Origin: Parvibaculum sp.
Lineage (GTDB): Bacteria; Pseudomonadota; Alphaproteobacteria; Parvibaculales; Parvibaculaceae
DNA length: 64,000 nt
Assembly (NCBI GenBank): GCA_002694985.1
Contig: NZNS01000009.1
Coordinates: 284,571 to 348,570, forward strand
Direction: 5' to 3'
The position numbers and the translations under genes are program-made. The notes under the pieces were generated by a model. The model had not been told where the DNA came from, did not search any database, and was given only the letters and a program-made list of their open reading frames with translations. Shown piece by piece: positions 35,385 through 44,063 of the stretch (its first letter is position 1; the number at the start of each line of letters is the position of its first letter).

Positions 35385-37369
35385 CAGAGGTCCATCCCGT
35401 CACCGGGATCCATGCTCACCTGACGCGCCACGTTCAGCCCCATCACCTGCGTGAGGCGCCGGCTGCGGGTTGCATCGTCCTCACCGTCCTCATCAGGTGG
35501 ATCGAACTCGTTCTCGATTGGCTTCCTCTTCTCGATCGGATTGGCGTGGCTCAACTCCGGCTGATGCCGGCGCTCGGAGCCGGTCGGATCTTCATCCGGA
35601 TCGCCGGACGTCTTCGTGGCCGTATCGAACAGCGGACGCAGCGGCACCGGCAAGGCGCTCCAGTCGTCGGACTGTGGATTGTCGGATCGGACCATTTCCG
35701 GGGGAGCGAGGACACGCTCCTTGAAGCGCACATCCTCGAAATAGCGGGCCTTCTTCGCGCGGATCGGCGGGGTGCCTGCCAGCATGACTATCTCGTCGGA
35801 GGGCGGAAGCTGCATGATTTCACCGGGCGTGAGCAACTGGCGCGCCGTCTCGGAGCGGGAGACCATCAGGTGCCCGAGCCAGGGCGAAAGCCTGTGGCCG
35901 GCATAGTTCTTCATTGCCTTCATTTCGGTGGCCGTGCCGAGCGCATCGGACACGCGCTTGGCTGTTCGCTCGTCGTTGGTGGCGAAGCTCACGCGCACAT
36001 GGCAATTGTCGAGTATCGAATTGTTCGGGCCGTAGGCTTTCTCGATCTGGTTCAGAGACTGGGCGATCAGGAAGCTCTTGAGACCGTAGCCCGCCATGAA
36101 GGCCAGGGCGCTCTCGAAGAAGTCGAGCCGACCGAGAGCAGGAAACTCGTCGAGCATGAGCAGGAGCCGGTGCCGACCTGCCTCGGTCTGCAAGTCTTCG
36201 GTCAGACGGCGCCCGACCTGATTGAGGATGAGGCGGACAAGGGGCTTGGTCCGATTGATGTCAGACGGTGGCACGACGAGGTAGAGCGTCGTGGGCATTT
36301 CGCCCGCAACCAGGTCGGCAATGCGCCAGTCGCAGCGGCGCGTCACCTCGGCGACGACGGGATCGCGGTAGAGACCGAGGAACGACATGGCGGTGGAAAG
36401 CACGCCCGAGCGCTCATTGTCGGATTTGTTCAGGAGTTCGCGCGCCGCGCTGGCGATGACGGGATGCGGGCCGGCTTCTCCGAGATGCGCGGTCTTCATC
36501 ATCGCGTCGAGTGTCGCTTCGATCGTGCGCCTGGGGTCGGAGAGGAACGAGGCCACGCCAGCGAGGGTCTTGTCGGGTTCGGCGTAAAGGACATGCAGAA
36601 TGGCCCCGACCAGCAAGGCATGACTGGTCTTCTCCCAGTGATTGCGTCGCTCAAGACTGCCTTCCGGATCGACCAGGATATCGGCGATGTTCTGGACGTC
36701 GCGGACCTCCCATTCACCGCGGCGAACCTCGAGCAGCGGATTATACGCCGACGAATCCGGATTGGTCGGATCGAACAGAAGCACCCTGCCGTGCCGGGCG
36801 CGAAAGCCCGCAGTGAGCGACCAGTTCTCACCCTTGATGTCATGGACGATCGCCGACCCTGGCCAGGTCAGGAGCGTGGGCACCACCAGGCCGACGCCTT
36901 TGCCAGACCGTGTCGGCGCGAAACACAGGACATGCTCCGGTCCATCGTGACGCAGATAGGCACGATCGAAACGCCCGAGCACGACGCCATCGGGATCGAG
37001 GAGTCCCGCGGCCTTGACTTCATCGGGTCGCGCCCATCGGGCGGAACCATAGGTCTCCGCGTTCTTTGCCTCCCGCGCTCGCCAGACCGACATACCAATC
37101 GCGACGGCAATGGCGATGAATCCGCCCGATGCCGCGATCATCCCACCCGTGGCAAAGATACCCGGCGCATAGGCTTCATAGAAATACCACCACCAGAAGA
37201 TCGCGGGCGGATAATAGACCGGCCAACCGTCGACCCGGAACCATGGCGACCCGAGCTGCGCCTGAAACCCGAGCTCCCATGCCACGTATTGTGTCGCCGT
37301 CCATGTCGTGACGAGGACGATCAGAAAGACGGTGACGATCTGGCCCCAGAGGATTCTCGTCGCGGACAT
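35384..37369 (-). CDS. traG: TraG/VirD4 type IV coupling protein
   Basis: 661 residues. Two N-terminal membrane spans (about 7-25 and 57-80) are followed by SARWARPDEVKAAGLLDPDG. Walker A is APTRSGKGVGLVVPTLLTWP near residue 150, then HDIKGENWSLTAGFRARHGR. Walker B is LLLMLDEFPALGRLDFFESA, then GLKSFLIAQSLNQIEKAYGP. It brings the relaxase-DNA complex to the secretion channel. 21 bases after the relaxase gene; overlaps the CopG gene. Confidence 0.96.
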   Translation of the reverse strand: MSATRILWGQIVTVFLIVLVTTWTATQYVAWELGFQAQLGSPWFRVDGWPVYYPPAIFWWWYFYEAYAPGIFATGGMIAASGGFIAIAVAIGMSVWRAREAKNAETYGSARWARPDEVKAAGLLDPDGVVLGRFDRAYLRHDGPEHVLCFAPTRSGKGVGLVVPTLLTWPGSAIVHDIKGENWSLTAGFRARHGRVLLFDPTNPDSSAYNPLLEVRRGEWEVRDVQNIADILVDPEGSLERRNHWEKTSHALLVGAILHVLYAEPDKTLAGVASFLSDPRRTIEATLDAMMKTAHLGEAGPHPVIASAARELLNKSDNERSGVLSTAMSFLGLYRDPVVAEVTRRCDWRIADLVAGEMPTTLYLVVPPSDINRTKPLVRLILNQVGRRLTEDLQTEAGRHRLLLMLDEFPALGRLDFFESALAFMAGYGLKSFLIAQSLNQIEKAYGPNNSILDNCHVRVSFATNDERTAKRVSDALGTATEMKAMKNYAGHRLSPWLGHLMVSRSETARQLLTPGEIMQLPPSDEIVMLAGTPPIRAKKARYFEDVRFKERVLAPPEMVRSDNPQSDDWSALPVPLRPLFDTATKTSGDPDEDPTGSERRHQPELSHANPIEKRKPIENEFDPPDEDGEDDATRSRRLTQVMGLNVARQVSMDPGDGMDL

Positions 37370-37390
37370 GGTGGTTCCTTCCTTTGAGTG

Positions 37391-39130
37391 TCAGAGCCCG
37401 AGGCCCCGTTTGCGACCGAAGCTCCAGTCGACGCCGCCGTCGCCCCGCGCGACGCCCGACACGTGGCGGCCGAGATTCTTCTCGAGCGAAGGGGACCAGG
37501 GCACGAGCTGGAAGCCTAGGCCGTCGTCGATCATGGCGAAGCGGCCTGAGGCCAGCGCCAGTCGCTGCCGGTAGGTGCCGGAGACATAGTCGCCGCCGGC
37601 GGCCCGGTTGAACGGCAGGCCAGTCTCGGCCGCCAGCTTGCCGCCGAGCGCGTCGAGTTCCCGCCGCCGTAGCGTGTCGATCAGGTTGCGGTTGAAGACG
37701 ATGCGTCGCCCCTGACGCTCCGCCAGCCCTTCCTGCAGAAGGCGCGCGGCGCGGCGATCCATCGCATCGCGAACCTCGGCGCCGAAGCCACCGGAGGAAA
37801 CATCGATCCGCTCGCGCGCGACGGCCTGGCGGTCCAGCCAGGTCGCGCCGGACGCCGAAATCTGGGCTTGCAGATCGAGATCGGAACGCACGGCGATCGC
37901 CACGCGGCGCTGCCCCCTGGCATCGTCGAAGCTGCGAAGCTCGACGATCGATCCGGGAGCGCTGTCGCCCGCGGCATCGAGATCGGGCAGCTTGATGTGG
38001 TGGGTCCGGCCATCAACGCCGTCGACCACCGCATAGGCCGTCCCCTTCAGCTCGTCATCGAGCCCACGCTCGACCAGCCGGCCGATGACCGGCGCGTCGA
38101 CACTCTCGGCGGCAAGCACATAGCCTGCGGCGCCACGCTCGATCCCCTTCTCGGTCAGAGCCCGGTGCATGCGTTTGATGATGTCGCCGCGCTCTCCCAA
38201 TTGGCGCAGCGTTGCCTCGGCATCCTGGCTGACCGTCCATTGCCCGGGACCGACCTGCTCGGCGAGGCCGAGCGTTTCCAGCTTCCGGAGCCGGCCGATT
38301 TTGAGAGCCTGGTATTCGTCGGGCTGACGGTCGGGATGCGGCGCGAGGTCGATCGCACCTGCATCGCGGGCATCGCGGACGAGCTGGCGGTCGAGCTGGG
38401 TCCAGCGCTCGGCCTCGATCTGCCGTTCGAGGGCGCGCCGGATGTCGTGATCGGTGCGCGGCCCCAGTTCCATGGTGATGAGATCACGCGCCCGGTCGCG
38501 GATCCCCTCCTTGATGTAGTCGCGCGAGATCACGAGGTCCTGCCCGTCGTCGCGGACCCCACGGACGATCAGATGGACATGGGGATGTTCGGTGTTCCAG
38601 TGATCGACGGCCACCCAATCGAGACGCGTGCCGAGGTCCTTTTCCATCTGCCCGACGAGATCGCGCGTGAAGGATTTGAGATCCGACATCTCGAGTGCGT
38701 CGTCGGGCGAGACAATGAAGCGGAAATGATGCCGGTCATCGCCGCAGCGCTCGGCGAAGGCCCGCCCGTCGGCAGCCTCCGTCTCCGGCCCGAACAGACG
38801 CGCCTTCTCCCCGTCCCGGGTCACGCCCTCGCGGCTGAGGTAATCGAGATGCGTGCCCAGGGGCGCGGTACGCCCGGAATGGCGCACGACGCGTGCCTTG
38901 ACCACGGCTCCCCGTGACCGCGCGGTGATGAAACGATTGGCCTGAATGCTGGCCCGCTGCCCATGCCCGAAGCGTGAGCGGTTCCCGGACGTGACGCGGC
39001 CGGAGCGCGACACCGTTCCCCCGGCCTTCTTGGCCGCAGCGAGTGCCTGGGCGATGAAGGGGCGCACATGCTGTGCCCGCGTCGAACGAATGCGGCCAGG
39101 GCGGATGCGAAACTCGCGCTCACCGGCCAT
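37391..39130 (-). CDS. VirD2-type relaxase with DUF3363 domain
   Basis: 579 residues from ATG 39130, preceded by GGGGCAGGG; an upstream ATG at 39310 would run through the repeat region. The nickase domain contains HLDYLSREGVTRDGEKARLF, RHHFRFIVSPDDALEMSDLK, and the metal-binding HUH-type motif TEHPHVHLIVRGVRDDGQDL. The second half (from about 270) is DUF3363 (ADGRAFAERCG lies before it; HIKLPDLDAAGDSAPGSIVE, DLQAQISASGATWLDRQAVA lie within it). It nicks oriT and pilots the strand. The catalytic tyrosine was not pinned down. Confidence 0.92.
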   Translation of the reverse strand: MAGEREFRIRPGRIRSTRAQHVRPFIAQALAAAKKAGGTVSRSGRVTSGNRSRFGHGQRASIQANRFITARSRGAVVKARVVRHSGRTAPLGTHLDYLSREGVTRDGEKARLFGPETEAADGRAFAERCGDDRHHFRFIVSPDDALEMSDLKSFTRDLVGQMEKDLGTRLDWVAVDHWNTEHPHVHLIVRGVRDDGQDLVISRDYIKEGIRDRARDLITMELGPRTDHDIRRALERQIEAERWTQLDRQLVRDARDAGAIDLAPHPDRQPDEYQALKIGRLRKLETLGLAEQVGPGQWTVSQDAEATLRQLGERGDIIKRMHRALTEKGIERGAAGYVLAAESVDAPVIGRLVERGLDDELKGTAYAVVDGVDGRTHHIKLPDLDAAGDSAPGSIVELRSFDDARGQRRVAIAVRSDLDLQAQISASGATWLDRQAVARERIDVSSGGFGAEVRDAMDRRAARLLQEGLAERQGRRIVFNRNLIDTLRRRELDALGGKLAAETGLPFNRAAGGDYVSGTYRQRLALASGRFAMIDDGLGFQLVPWSPSLEKNLGRHVSGVARGDGGVDWSFGRKRGLGL

Positions 39131-39385
39131 GACCCTGCCCCGCAATGTGCGAAAAGCCGAGCAATTCCGGGCAGGTGAGCGGTTCCGGCACATTGCGCTG
39201 AGACGCCGCAATGTGTGAAACGCGCTGGAAAACCCAATAAAAACAACCGACCGTCCGGCCCACAATGTGCGGCCTTTTATCCTGCCATCGTCCGGTCGTG
39301 GTGCCCGCACCCGACCCCTTCGCCCTCCATGATGCGCAAATGCTCGCCAGAGCGCGATGGAGCGTTCGGCCGGTCATTGCGCATC
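39131..39385. other. Candidate oriT: repeats upstream of the relaxase gene
   Basis: The 243-base gap carries four copies of a short element: CGCAATGTGCGAAA (39141-39154), the inverted copy GCACATTGCG (39188-39197), CGCAATGTGTGAAA (39207-39220) and CACAATGTGCGG (39261-39272). A 9-base inverted repeat, GATGCGCAA (39331-39339) and TTGCGCATC (39377-39385), follows and overlaps the end of the transglycosylase gene. Placement beside the relaxase gene fits an oriT with protein-binding repeats. No nic site is assigned. Confidence 0.5.
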
Positions 39386-40129
39386 ACCCGTGACTTGAGC
39401 GGCAACGAAAATGCCTTCCGCAGCGCCCTGATCTGCTCCCGGAACGAGAGCGCGGGTGCTTTGCGGCTGCGTATCGGGCGCAGTATCGCGGTTCCCGGCC
39501 CGCGCCACGAAGAGCGGCGCCTCGCGCCAATCGGGCGGCGGTGCGGGCGTGACAGAAGCCGTGCCGGGCGGCCCATCCGCACCCAAGATCGGCGCGAGGG
39601 TCGCGACATAGGCGCGCGTCTCTGCGGGCAGATTGCGACCGTCGGAGAGGTATTCGTCGTAGCGACCCGGTCCGGCATTATAAGCCGCCAGCATGGCCGC
39701 GATATTGCCGTAGCGATCGAACATCTCGCGCAAGTAAGCCGCACCCGCGAGAATGTTGTCGCGACGATCGAAGGGGTCACGGCCGAGCCGGTGCCGCAAG
39801 CGCAGCCCGGCCCAGGTGTCGGGCATGATCTGCATCAGGCCCATCGCGCCGGCCGATGACACCGCCCGCAGATCGCCCGCGCTTTCGACGCGCATCACCG
39901 CGCGGATCCAGTGCTCCGGAATGCCGAAGCGGAGCGAGGCTTCCGCGACATACGGGGCGTTCGGATCGCGCAGAATGGCCTGAGCCGCGGGTGCGGCCGA
40001 GACCTGCGCCAGTCCAACAGACGCGAACGGGATCGACAGGCCGAGAAGGAGAAGGGAGGCAGTGCGCCGGGCGACGCGAAGCCGCCCGAACGCATGACCC
40101 TGGCGGCGCCGGAAGCGAAGCTGGGGCAT
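39374..40129 (-). CDS. VirB1-like lytic transglycosylase
   Basis: 251 residues. A Sec signal (LLLLGLSIPFASVGLAQVSA) is followed by a SLT/lysozyme-like domain: LRFGIPEHWIRAVMRVESAG (catalytic Glu in VESAG), GAMGLMQIMPDTWAGLRLRH, NILAGAAYLREMFDRYGNIA, MLAAYNAGPGRYDEYLS. It opens peptidoglycan for the transfer apparatus. The C-terminal 60 residues are unstructured and Pro-rich. Four bases after the DUF736 gene. Confidence 0.94.
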   Translation of the reverse strand: MPQLRFRRRQGHAFGRLRVARRTASLLLLGLSIPFASVGLAQVSAAPAAQAILRDPNAPYVAEASLRFGIPEHWIRAVMRVESAGDLRAVSSAGAMGLMQIMPDTWAGLRLRHRLGRDPFDRRDNILAGAAYLREMFDRYGNIAAMLAAYNAGPGRYDEYLSDGRNLPAETRAYVATLAPILGADGPPGTASVTPAPPPDWREAPLFVARAGNRDTAPDTQPQSTRALVPGADQGAAEGIFVAAQVTGDAQ

Positions 40130-40132
40130 CGC

Positions 40133-40471
40133 TCAGTCCTTTCCGTCGCGCTTTGGCGCGCGGCTCCAGTGCAGCGACCACGACGTCGCGTCGGCGCCGT
40201 TCTGGAACAGGGCAGCGCGCATCGGATGCGGCAGGGCGGGATCGTCGATCAGCACCGAGAGATAGTCTCCGGCTTTCTCGCCCGTGCGCGACCAGGCGGC
40301 GCCGACCTCGGGTCCGGAGTCATCCGAGCCGAGATGAACACGATGATCGGGCGCGTTCTCGACTCCTGCGGCATCGACCGCGACGATGGCGATCTCGCTG
40401 TCGAGCGTGAGGGTCTGGATGCGGCCGGAGAAGCCGGATTTCTGCCGGGTGAACTCACCGATTTGCGGCAT
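40133..40471 (-). CDS. DUF736 protein (copy 1)
   Basis: 112 residues. IGEFTRQKSGFSGRIQTLTL, DHRVHLGSDDSGPEVGAAWS, EKAGDYLSVLIDDPALPHPM, SWSLHWSRAPKR is the DUF736 pattern, a small beta-barrel-like protein common on alphaproteobacterial conjugative elements. A second, more typical copy lies at 45792-46118. Function unknown. Confidence 0.9.
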   Translation of the reverse strand: MPQIGEFTRQKSGFSGRIQTLTLDSEIAIVAVDAAGVENAPDHRVHLGSDDSGPEVGAAWSRTGEKAGDYLSVLIDDPALPHPMRAALFQNGADATSWSLHWSRAPKRDGKD

Positions 40472-40539
40472 GGCATTTTCCTTTCCTGTGCGGCGGAGTG
40501 GACCGGGAACGGGCGGCATGTCCGCTCCCGTGCAGGCGT

Positions 40540-41085
40540 TCACCGCGTTGACGCCTGCCGTTCGAGGCGGCCGTCGCCGCTTTCGTCGGTCCAGATCGGC
40601 ACGACGCGCGCAGTGACGGATGCGAGGGGGAGCGGCCCGAAATACCGGCCGTCCATGCTGTCTTCGGTGTCCCAGTTCATCAGGAACACTTCGCCATTGG
40701 AGATCACCCGGCAGCCCTGCCAGGAAGGCAGTTGGCGGCCCCGGCTGTCGCGTTCGCGGGCTTCGCCATAGACGTGATCGTAAGCCGTGATCTGAGCGCC
40801 ATCCCGGCACACCTGGGTGCCGGGGAGCGCCAGAACGCGCTTGATCAGGGGAACGCCGCGCGGGAGATAGCGGCGCGCGTCGAGGAAGCCCGCGAGATCG
40901 TCCGGCGGCATGACCGCAACAAGATCGCCGACCTCGAGCCGCCCCACAGGGCGAACGGAGTAGAGGCCGATCGGCGCGCTGGCCGACGCATTCCAGATGA
41001 AGCGGGGACCGTGCCCGGTCAAATGCGGCGCGACGATCAGCGCGCCCGCCGCCGCCATGGTCCAGACAATGGCGCGGCGGCTCAT
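40540..41085 (-). CDS. traF: TraF-type S26 signal peptidase
   Basis: 181 residues. One N-terminal membrane span (AIVWTMAAAGALIVAPHL) precedes WNASASAPIGLYSVRPVGRL, with the catalytic serine in the SAPIGLY motif, and PRGVPLIKRVLALPGTQVCR, carrying the general-base lysine. WDTEDSMDGRYFGPLPLASV matches the conserved SxDGRYFGP box. It processes the TrbC prepilin in RP4-type systems. Start overlaps the DUF2840 stop region. Confidence 0.93.
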   Translation of the reverse strand: MSRRAIVWTMAAAGALIVAPHLTGHGPRFIWNASASAPIGLYSVRPVGRLEVGDLVAVMPPDDLAGFLDARRYLPRGVPLIKRVLALPGTQVCRDGAQITAYDHVYGEARERDSRGRQLPSWQGCRVISNGEVFLMNWDTEDSMDGRYFGPLPLASVTARVVPIWTDESGDGRLERQASTR

Positions 41086-41591
41086 GGCTGGACGCTCCGC
41101 CGTTTCAGCCAGGCGCGGTGCTGCGTTGGCGAATAGGGACGCGGCCGTTCGCCGGCGGCGAGCCGATTGTGGACGTGCCGCCAGTGATCGGGCGAAACCT
41201 CCACCGCATCGATACCCGCCGCTTCGATCACGTCGATGATCTGAAGCGTACGCTCCACCTTGGGCCAGCCGTGTGTTCGCAGGAGGAGGACGCCGCCGGG
41301 ATCGACGAACGGCACGGTCTGATAGGCTTCACCCACTCGCGGGGCGCACAGGATGTCGAGCCGGGACTCGACCGTTCCATGTTCGTTGGCGGCCCAGCGA
41401 ACGAGCGCAAAGCGGGAGCCCGGCCGGAAAGAGAGGACACGCCGGCGGCGGTCCAGGATCTCTTCACGCACAGCCAGGCCGAACCTGATCCAGTGTTCGA
41501 CCGACTTCTCGACCCAGATCAGTTCAACACGAGTGAACCGGTCGGCCATTTGCGCTGACCGAGCCTGACAGGGTGTCGTGCTTGGGGTCAT
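41082..41591 (-). CDS. DUF2840 protein
   Basis: 169 residues from ATG 41591, which overlaps the stop of the upstream gene; ATG 41549 would give 155 residues. RVELIWVEKSVEHWIRFGLA, FALVRWAANEHGTVESRLDI, LLLRTHGWPKVERTLQIIDV, DAVEVSPDHWRHVHNRLAAG match DUF2840, always next to traF and parA in these clusters. The function is not known. Confidence 0.88.
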   Translation of the reverse strand: MTPSTTPCQARSAQMADRFTRVELIWVEKSVEHWIRFGLAVREEILDRRRRVLSFRPGSRFALVRWAANEHGTVESRLDILCAPRVGEAYQTVPFVDPGGVLLLRTHGWPKVERTLQIIDVIEAAGIDAVEVSPDHWRHVHNRLAAGERPRPYSPTQHRAWLKRRSVQP

Positions 41592-41836
41592 TCGCCATCT
41601 CCGCTGGTTGGGGGGAATTCCCGCGCGAGGAGCGCGCGCAGCATGTCGGCGACGGTCGTGCCGCGCCGGAAGGCGGCGATCTTGATCCGTCCCCGCAGCT
41701 CTGGCGTCACGTCGATGGTCAGGCGGGCGGTATTCGTGGCCGCTTCGTCGCCTTTCGGGGGCGGTCCGGCCTTGATCCATTGTTCGGGATCGGCCGGCCG
41801 GGTCGCGAAGCCCTTCCTGTTTGTCCGGGCGCTCAT
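41588..41836 (-). CDS. Ribbon-helix-helix partition accessory protein
   Basis: 82 residues. TARLTIDVTPELRGRIKIAA, FRRGTTVADMLRALLAREF is a ribbon-helix-helix fold like ParG and other centromere-binding partners of small ParA proteins. The start overlaps the parA stop, and the stop overlaps the DUF2840 start. Inferred to bind a partition site; none was identified. Confidence 0.75.
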   Translation of the reverse strand: MSARTNRKGFATRPADPEQWIKAGPPPKGDEAATNTARLTIDVTPELRGRIKIAAFRRGTTVADMLRALLAREFPPTSGDGE

Positions 41837-42486
41837 GATGCGCTCCGGGGACTGCCGAGATGCACGACCTCGGTCGCCAGCGCGGAGATTTCGCGCGCGG
41901 CAACGCTCTCATGGTCGAGTTCCCGGACGATTCGTCCGGACTGCGCAGCGGCGGCGAAAGCGATCCGCTGACCAATGCGACTGGCCAGGGCCGGTGGGTC
42001 ATGATCCGCAAGCGTTTCGGCGGTATCTCGCGCCAGCACAGTGCGCGCCCCGCATCGGTTCAGGACGAAGCGAGCGACCAGTTCCGGCCGGTAGATGCGC
42101 GCCTCCGATATCAGCGCCAGCATTTCCGCAGACGCCCAGCCGTCGAAGGGCGACGGCTGCACCGGGATCAGCACCATGTCTGTTGCCAGCAGCGCCGAGC
42201 GCATGAGTCCGGCCACACGCGGCGGCCCATCGATGACGACGAGATCGGCATCCCTGGCAAGCGCGGGGGCTTCGCGATGCAGTGTGTCTCGGGCGAGACC
42301 GATCACGCTGAACAGGCGCGGCAGCCCCTCGCGAGCGCGCATCTCGGACCAATCGAGCGCCGAGCCTTGCGGGTCGGCGTCGATGAAGATGACCCGTCGT
42401 CCCCGCATGGCCCACTCGCCCGCAACGGCGAGCGCCAGCGTCGTCTTTCCGACGCCGCCCTTCTGATTGAGCAACGCGATGATCAT
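41833..42486 (-). CDS. parA: ParA-family partition ATPase
   Basis: 217 residues. The deviant Walker A ALLNQKGGVGKTTLALAVAG is at 5-24, the A' box IFIDADPQGSALDWSE near 35, and Walker B LVVIDGPPRVAGLMRSALLA near 80. No N-terminal HTH, so it is the small (type Ib) ParA/ParF class. Coupled to repA by an overlapping start and followed by the ribbon-helix-helix partner. Confidence 0.93.
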   Translation of the reverse strand: MIIALLNQKGGVGKTTLALAVAGEWAMRGRRVIFIDADPQGSALDWSEMRAREGLPRLFSVIGLARDTLHREAPALARDADLVVIDGPPRVAGLMRSALLATDMVLIPVQPSPFDGWASAEMLALISEARIYRPELVARFVLNRCGARTVLARDTAETLADHDPPALASRIGQRIAFAAAAQSGRIVRELDHESVAAREISALATEVVHLGSPRSAS

Positions 42487-43643
42487 GACGCGCCCCCCGA
42501 AGGATCTTCGAAAGGCGGAGTCGGAGTACGCGGTCGGGCGGCGCGCTCATCGACAACGGCGCTGCGATCCAGGGATTGGCGCTTGTCGCCGGACGTTACT
42601 TTCAGCGCATTGCCGACCTTCACGATGAGCTTTTGCACATCGCGTCTGCGCTCTTCAAAGTTAGATTCTTCGTTAGACTCTAAGTTAAGGGCGCGATTTT
42701 CGACGCGATTTCCGCGCGTTACGCCCTGTTTGGGTTCCCGATAGCACGAGTCCTGGGTTCCCGATAGCACGATAGTCCGGGTTCCCGATGGCACGAGGCC
42801 ATCCACAGGTTTTCCACAGGCTGGGCTGGGCTCGAAGGCCAGCAACATCCGGCCGCCGTATTCGATTTCGGTGAACAGCGTGTAGCCGGGGAGCGGCTGG
42901 CGCCGGATGATGTCGCGCAGCTCGAAGGCGAAGCGCTTGAACGGCGACAGGCTGCCCGATTTCTGGTGAAGATGGCGGAAGTCGAAGCGCCAGCCGTCCT
43001 TTTGTCGGCCGCCATGCTTGCGGACGAGACGGTAGAGCCAGCGTTCGAGTCCGCCCGTCAAATCGAAATAGGCTCGGTCGATCGTGAGGATGAGCGCATC
43101 GTCGAGGACGGCCTGGTAGAACCAGTCCGGGACGATCATCTCGACGCCGTCGGGTCGGCCCTTGTGGTTGGTCCGCTCCTGCCACTCGTTGATCCAGGAG
43201 AAGCGGTGGCGGCGTCCTTCGGCCGTCTGACGCAGCGTGGTCGAAATCGTTGTGGATTGCAGCCGGTCCAGTGCGGCCTTCAGGCGCCGATAATCTCGCA
43301 GGCTGGTGCCGCGGCCGATGAAGGTGAGAATCTCGTAGGGCGTCGCCATCATGAGCCGCGAGGTTCGCAGCCCGGCATCGCGTGCCTCCACGATCTGGCT
43401 AGCGGCCCAGATCAGGATGTCGGCGTCCCAGATGGTCGCCATCCCGTGATCGGGGACCGCCTCGACGCGGATCGAGACGGTTCCCGCGCTGAAGTCGATC
43501 GGCGCAACGCGATGGGACTTTGAGAGGGAGAAGAAGGGATAGGCCATGAGATCCTGCGCGTCTCGTGGCGCGAAATCTCCCGGAAGCGCTCTGAACAGAT
43601 CGAGTTGCCCGCGCTCCGACAGGGTTCGACGCCGTCCTGTCAT
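42483..43643 (-). CDS. repA: RepA (RPA-type) replication initiator
   Basis: 386 residues. QLDLFRALPGDFAPRDAQDL, MAYPFFSLSKSHRVAPIDFS, GMATIWDADILIWAASQIVE, MMATPYEILTFIGRGTSLRD, YRRLKAALDRLQSTTISTTL match Replication initiator protein A. The last 110 codons contain the tandem 18-mers, DnaA-box-like sites and AT-rich 12-mers described separately. The C-terminal protein is correspondingly repetitive (SGTRTIVLSGTQDS, NLESNEESNFEE). Overlaps both parA and the upstream HTH gene. Confidence 0.92.
   Translation of the reverse strand: MTGRRRTLSERGQLDLFRALPGDFAPRDAQDLMAYPFFSLSKSHRVAPIDFSAGTVSIRVEAVPDHGMATIWDADILIWAASQIVEARDAGLRTSRLMMATPYEILTFIGRGTSLRDYRRLKAALDRLQSTTISTTLRQTAEGRRHRFSWINEWQERTNHKGRPDGVEMIVPDWFYQAVLDDALILTIDRAYFDLTGGLERWLYRLVRKHGGRQKDGWRFDFRHLHQKSGSLSPFKRFAFELRDIIRRQPLPGYTLFTEIEYGGRMLLAFEPSPACGKPVDGLVPSGTRTIVLSGTQDSCYREPKQGVTRGNRVENRALNLESNEESNFEERRRDVQKLIVKVGNALKVTSGDKRQSLDRSAVVDERAARPRTPTPPFEDPSGGAS
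42660..42818. repeat. Iteron-like repeats, AT-rich 12-mers and DnaA-box-like sites: candidate oriV
   Basis: Three 18-mers GGGTTCCCGATAGCACGA (42732, 42755; third at 42779 with one change) repeat every 23-24 bases. Next to them are CCATCCACA (42799-42807) and TTTTCCACA (42810-42818), seven and eight of nine matches to the DnaA box. On the other side an AT-richer stretch has a 12-base period: GTTAGATTCTTC (42660), GTTAGACTCTAA (42672), GTTAA (42684), and GCGATTTTC (42693), GCGATTTCC (42705). Together this resembles an iteron origin embedded in repA. Confidence 0.6.
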
Positions 43644-43924
43644 CAGCGGGCGGAGCGAACCGCCCGCGGTGAGGCCGGTGGCATCTGCCGCTTGGGCGGA
43701 ACCAGCTGGCCGCGCGGATCGGTGGTGGAGGTCACCGCGCCGCGGTCGGCCCAGGCTTTGAGATCATCGACGGAATAGACGACGCGCCCGCCAAGCTTGT
43801 GATAGGCGGGACCAGTACCGTAGGTGCGGTGTTTCTCGAGTGTCCTGGCAGACAGGCTGAGAAATGCGGCCGCCTCTTTCGTGCGTAGGTAGCGCGGCGG
43901 CAGAACGGCGGGATCGGGATGCAT
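43643..43924 (-). CDS. AlpA/excisionase-like helix-turn-helix protein
   Basis: 93 residues. RYLRTKEAAAFLSLSARTLE, KHRTYGTGPAYHKLGGRVVY, SVDDLKAWADRGAVTST is the MerR-like HTH_17 / AlpA fold. The stop overlaps the repA start. The family regulates excision or replication genes; here the place suggests control of repA. The last 25 residues are basic and Pro-rich. Confidence 0.9.
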   Translation of the reverse strand: MHPDPAVLPPRYLRTKEAAAFLSLSARTLEKHRTYGTGPAYHKLGGRVVYSVDDLKAWADRGAVTSTTDPRGQLVPPKRQMPPASPRAVRSAR

Positions 43925-44063
43925 GGATCGAGCCTCCGTGGGGTTGCGGGACGCCGCAGAGGACCAGCGGCGATTTGCGACCACGGTGGCGGAGAAAGAT
44001 CGGCGGGGTGGATGGGGAAGATTGGGGGCGAAGAATCCCCACCCCCCGGACAGAGCGGCAGTT

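Noticed and set aside
35369..37387. Rightward open frame of 672 codons opposite traG
   Set aside because: Antisense shadow of traG; no domain pattern.
42732..42796. Three evenly spaced repeats considered as a CRISPR array
   Set aside because: The units are 18 bases with 5-6-base spacers, too short for CRISPR, and no cas genes occur. Iteron-like repeats fit better.
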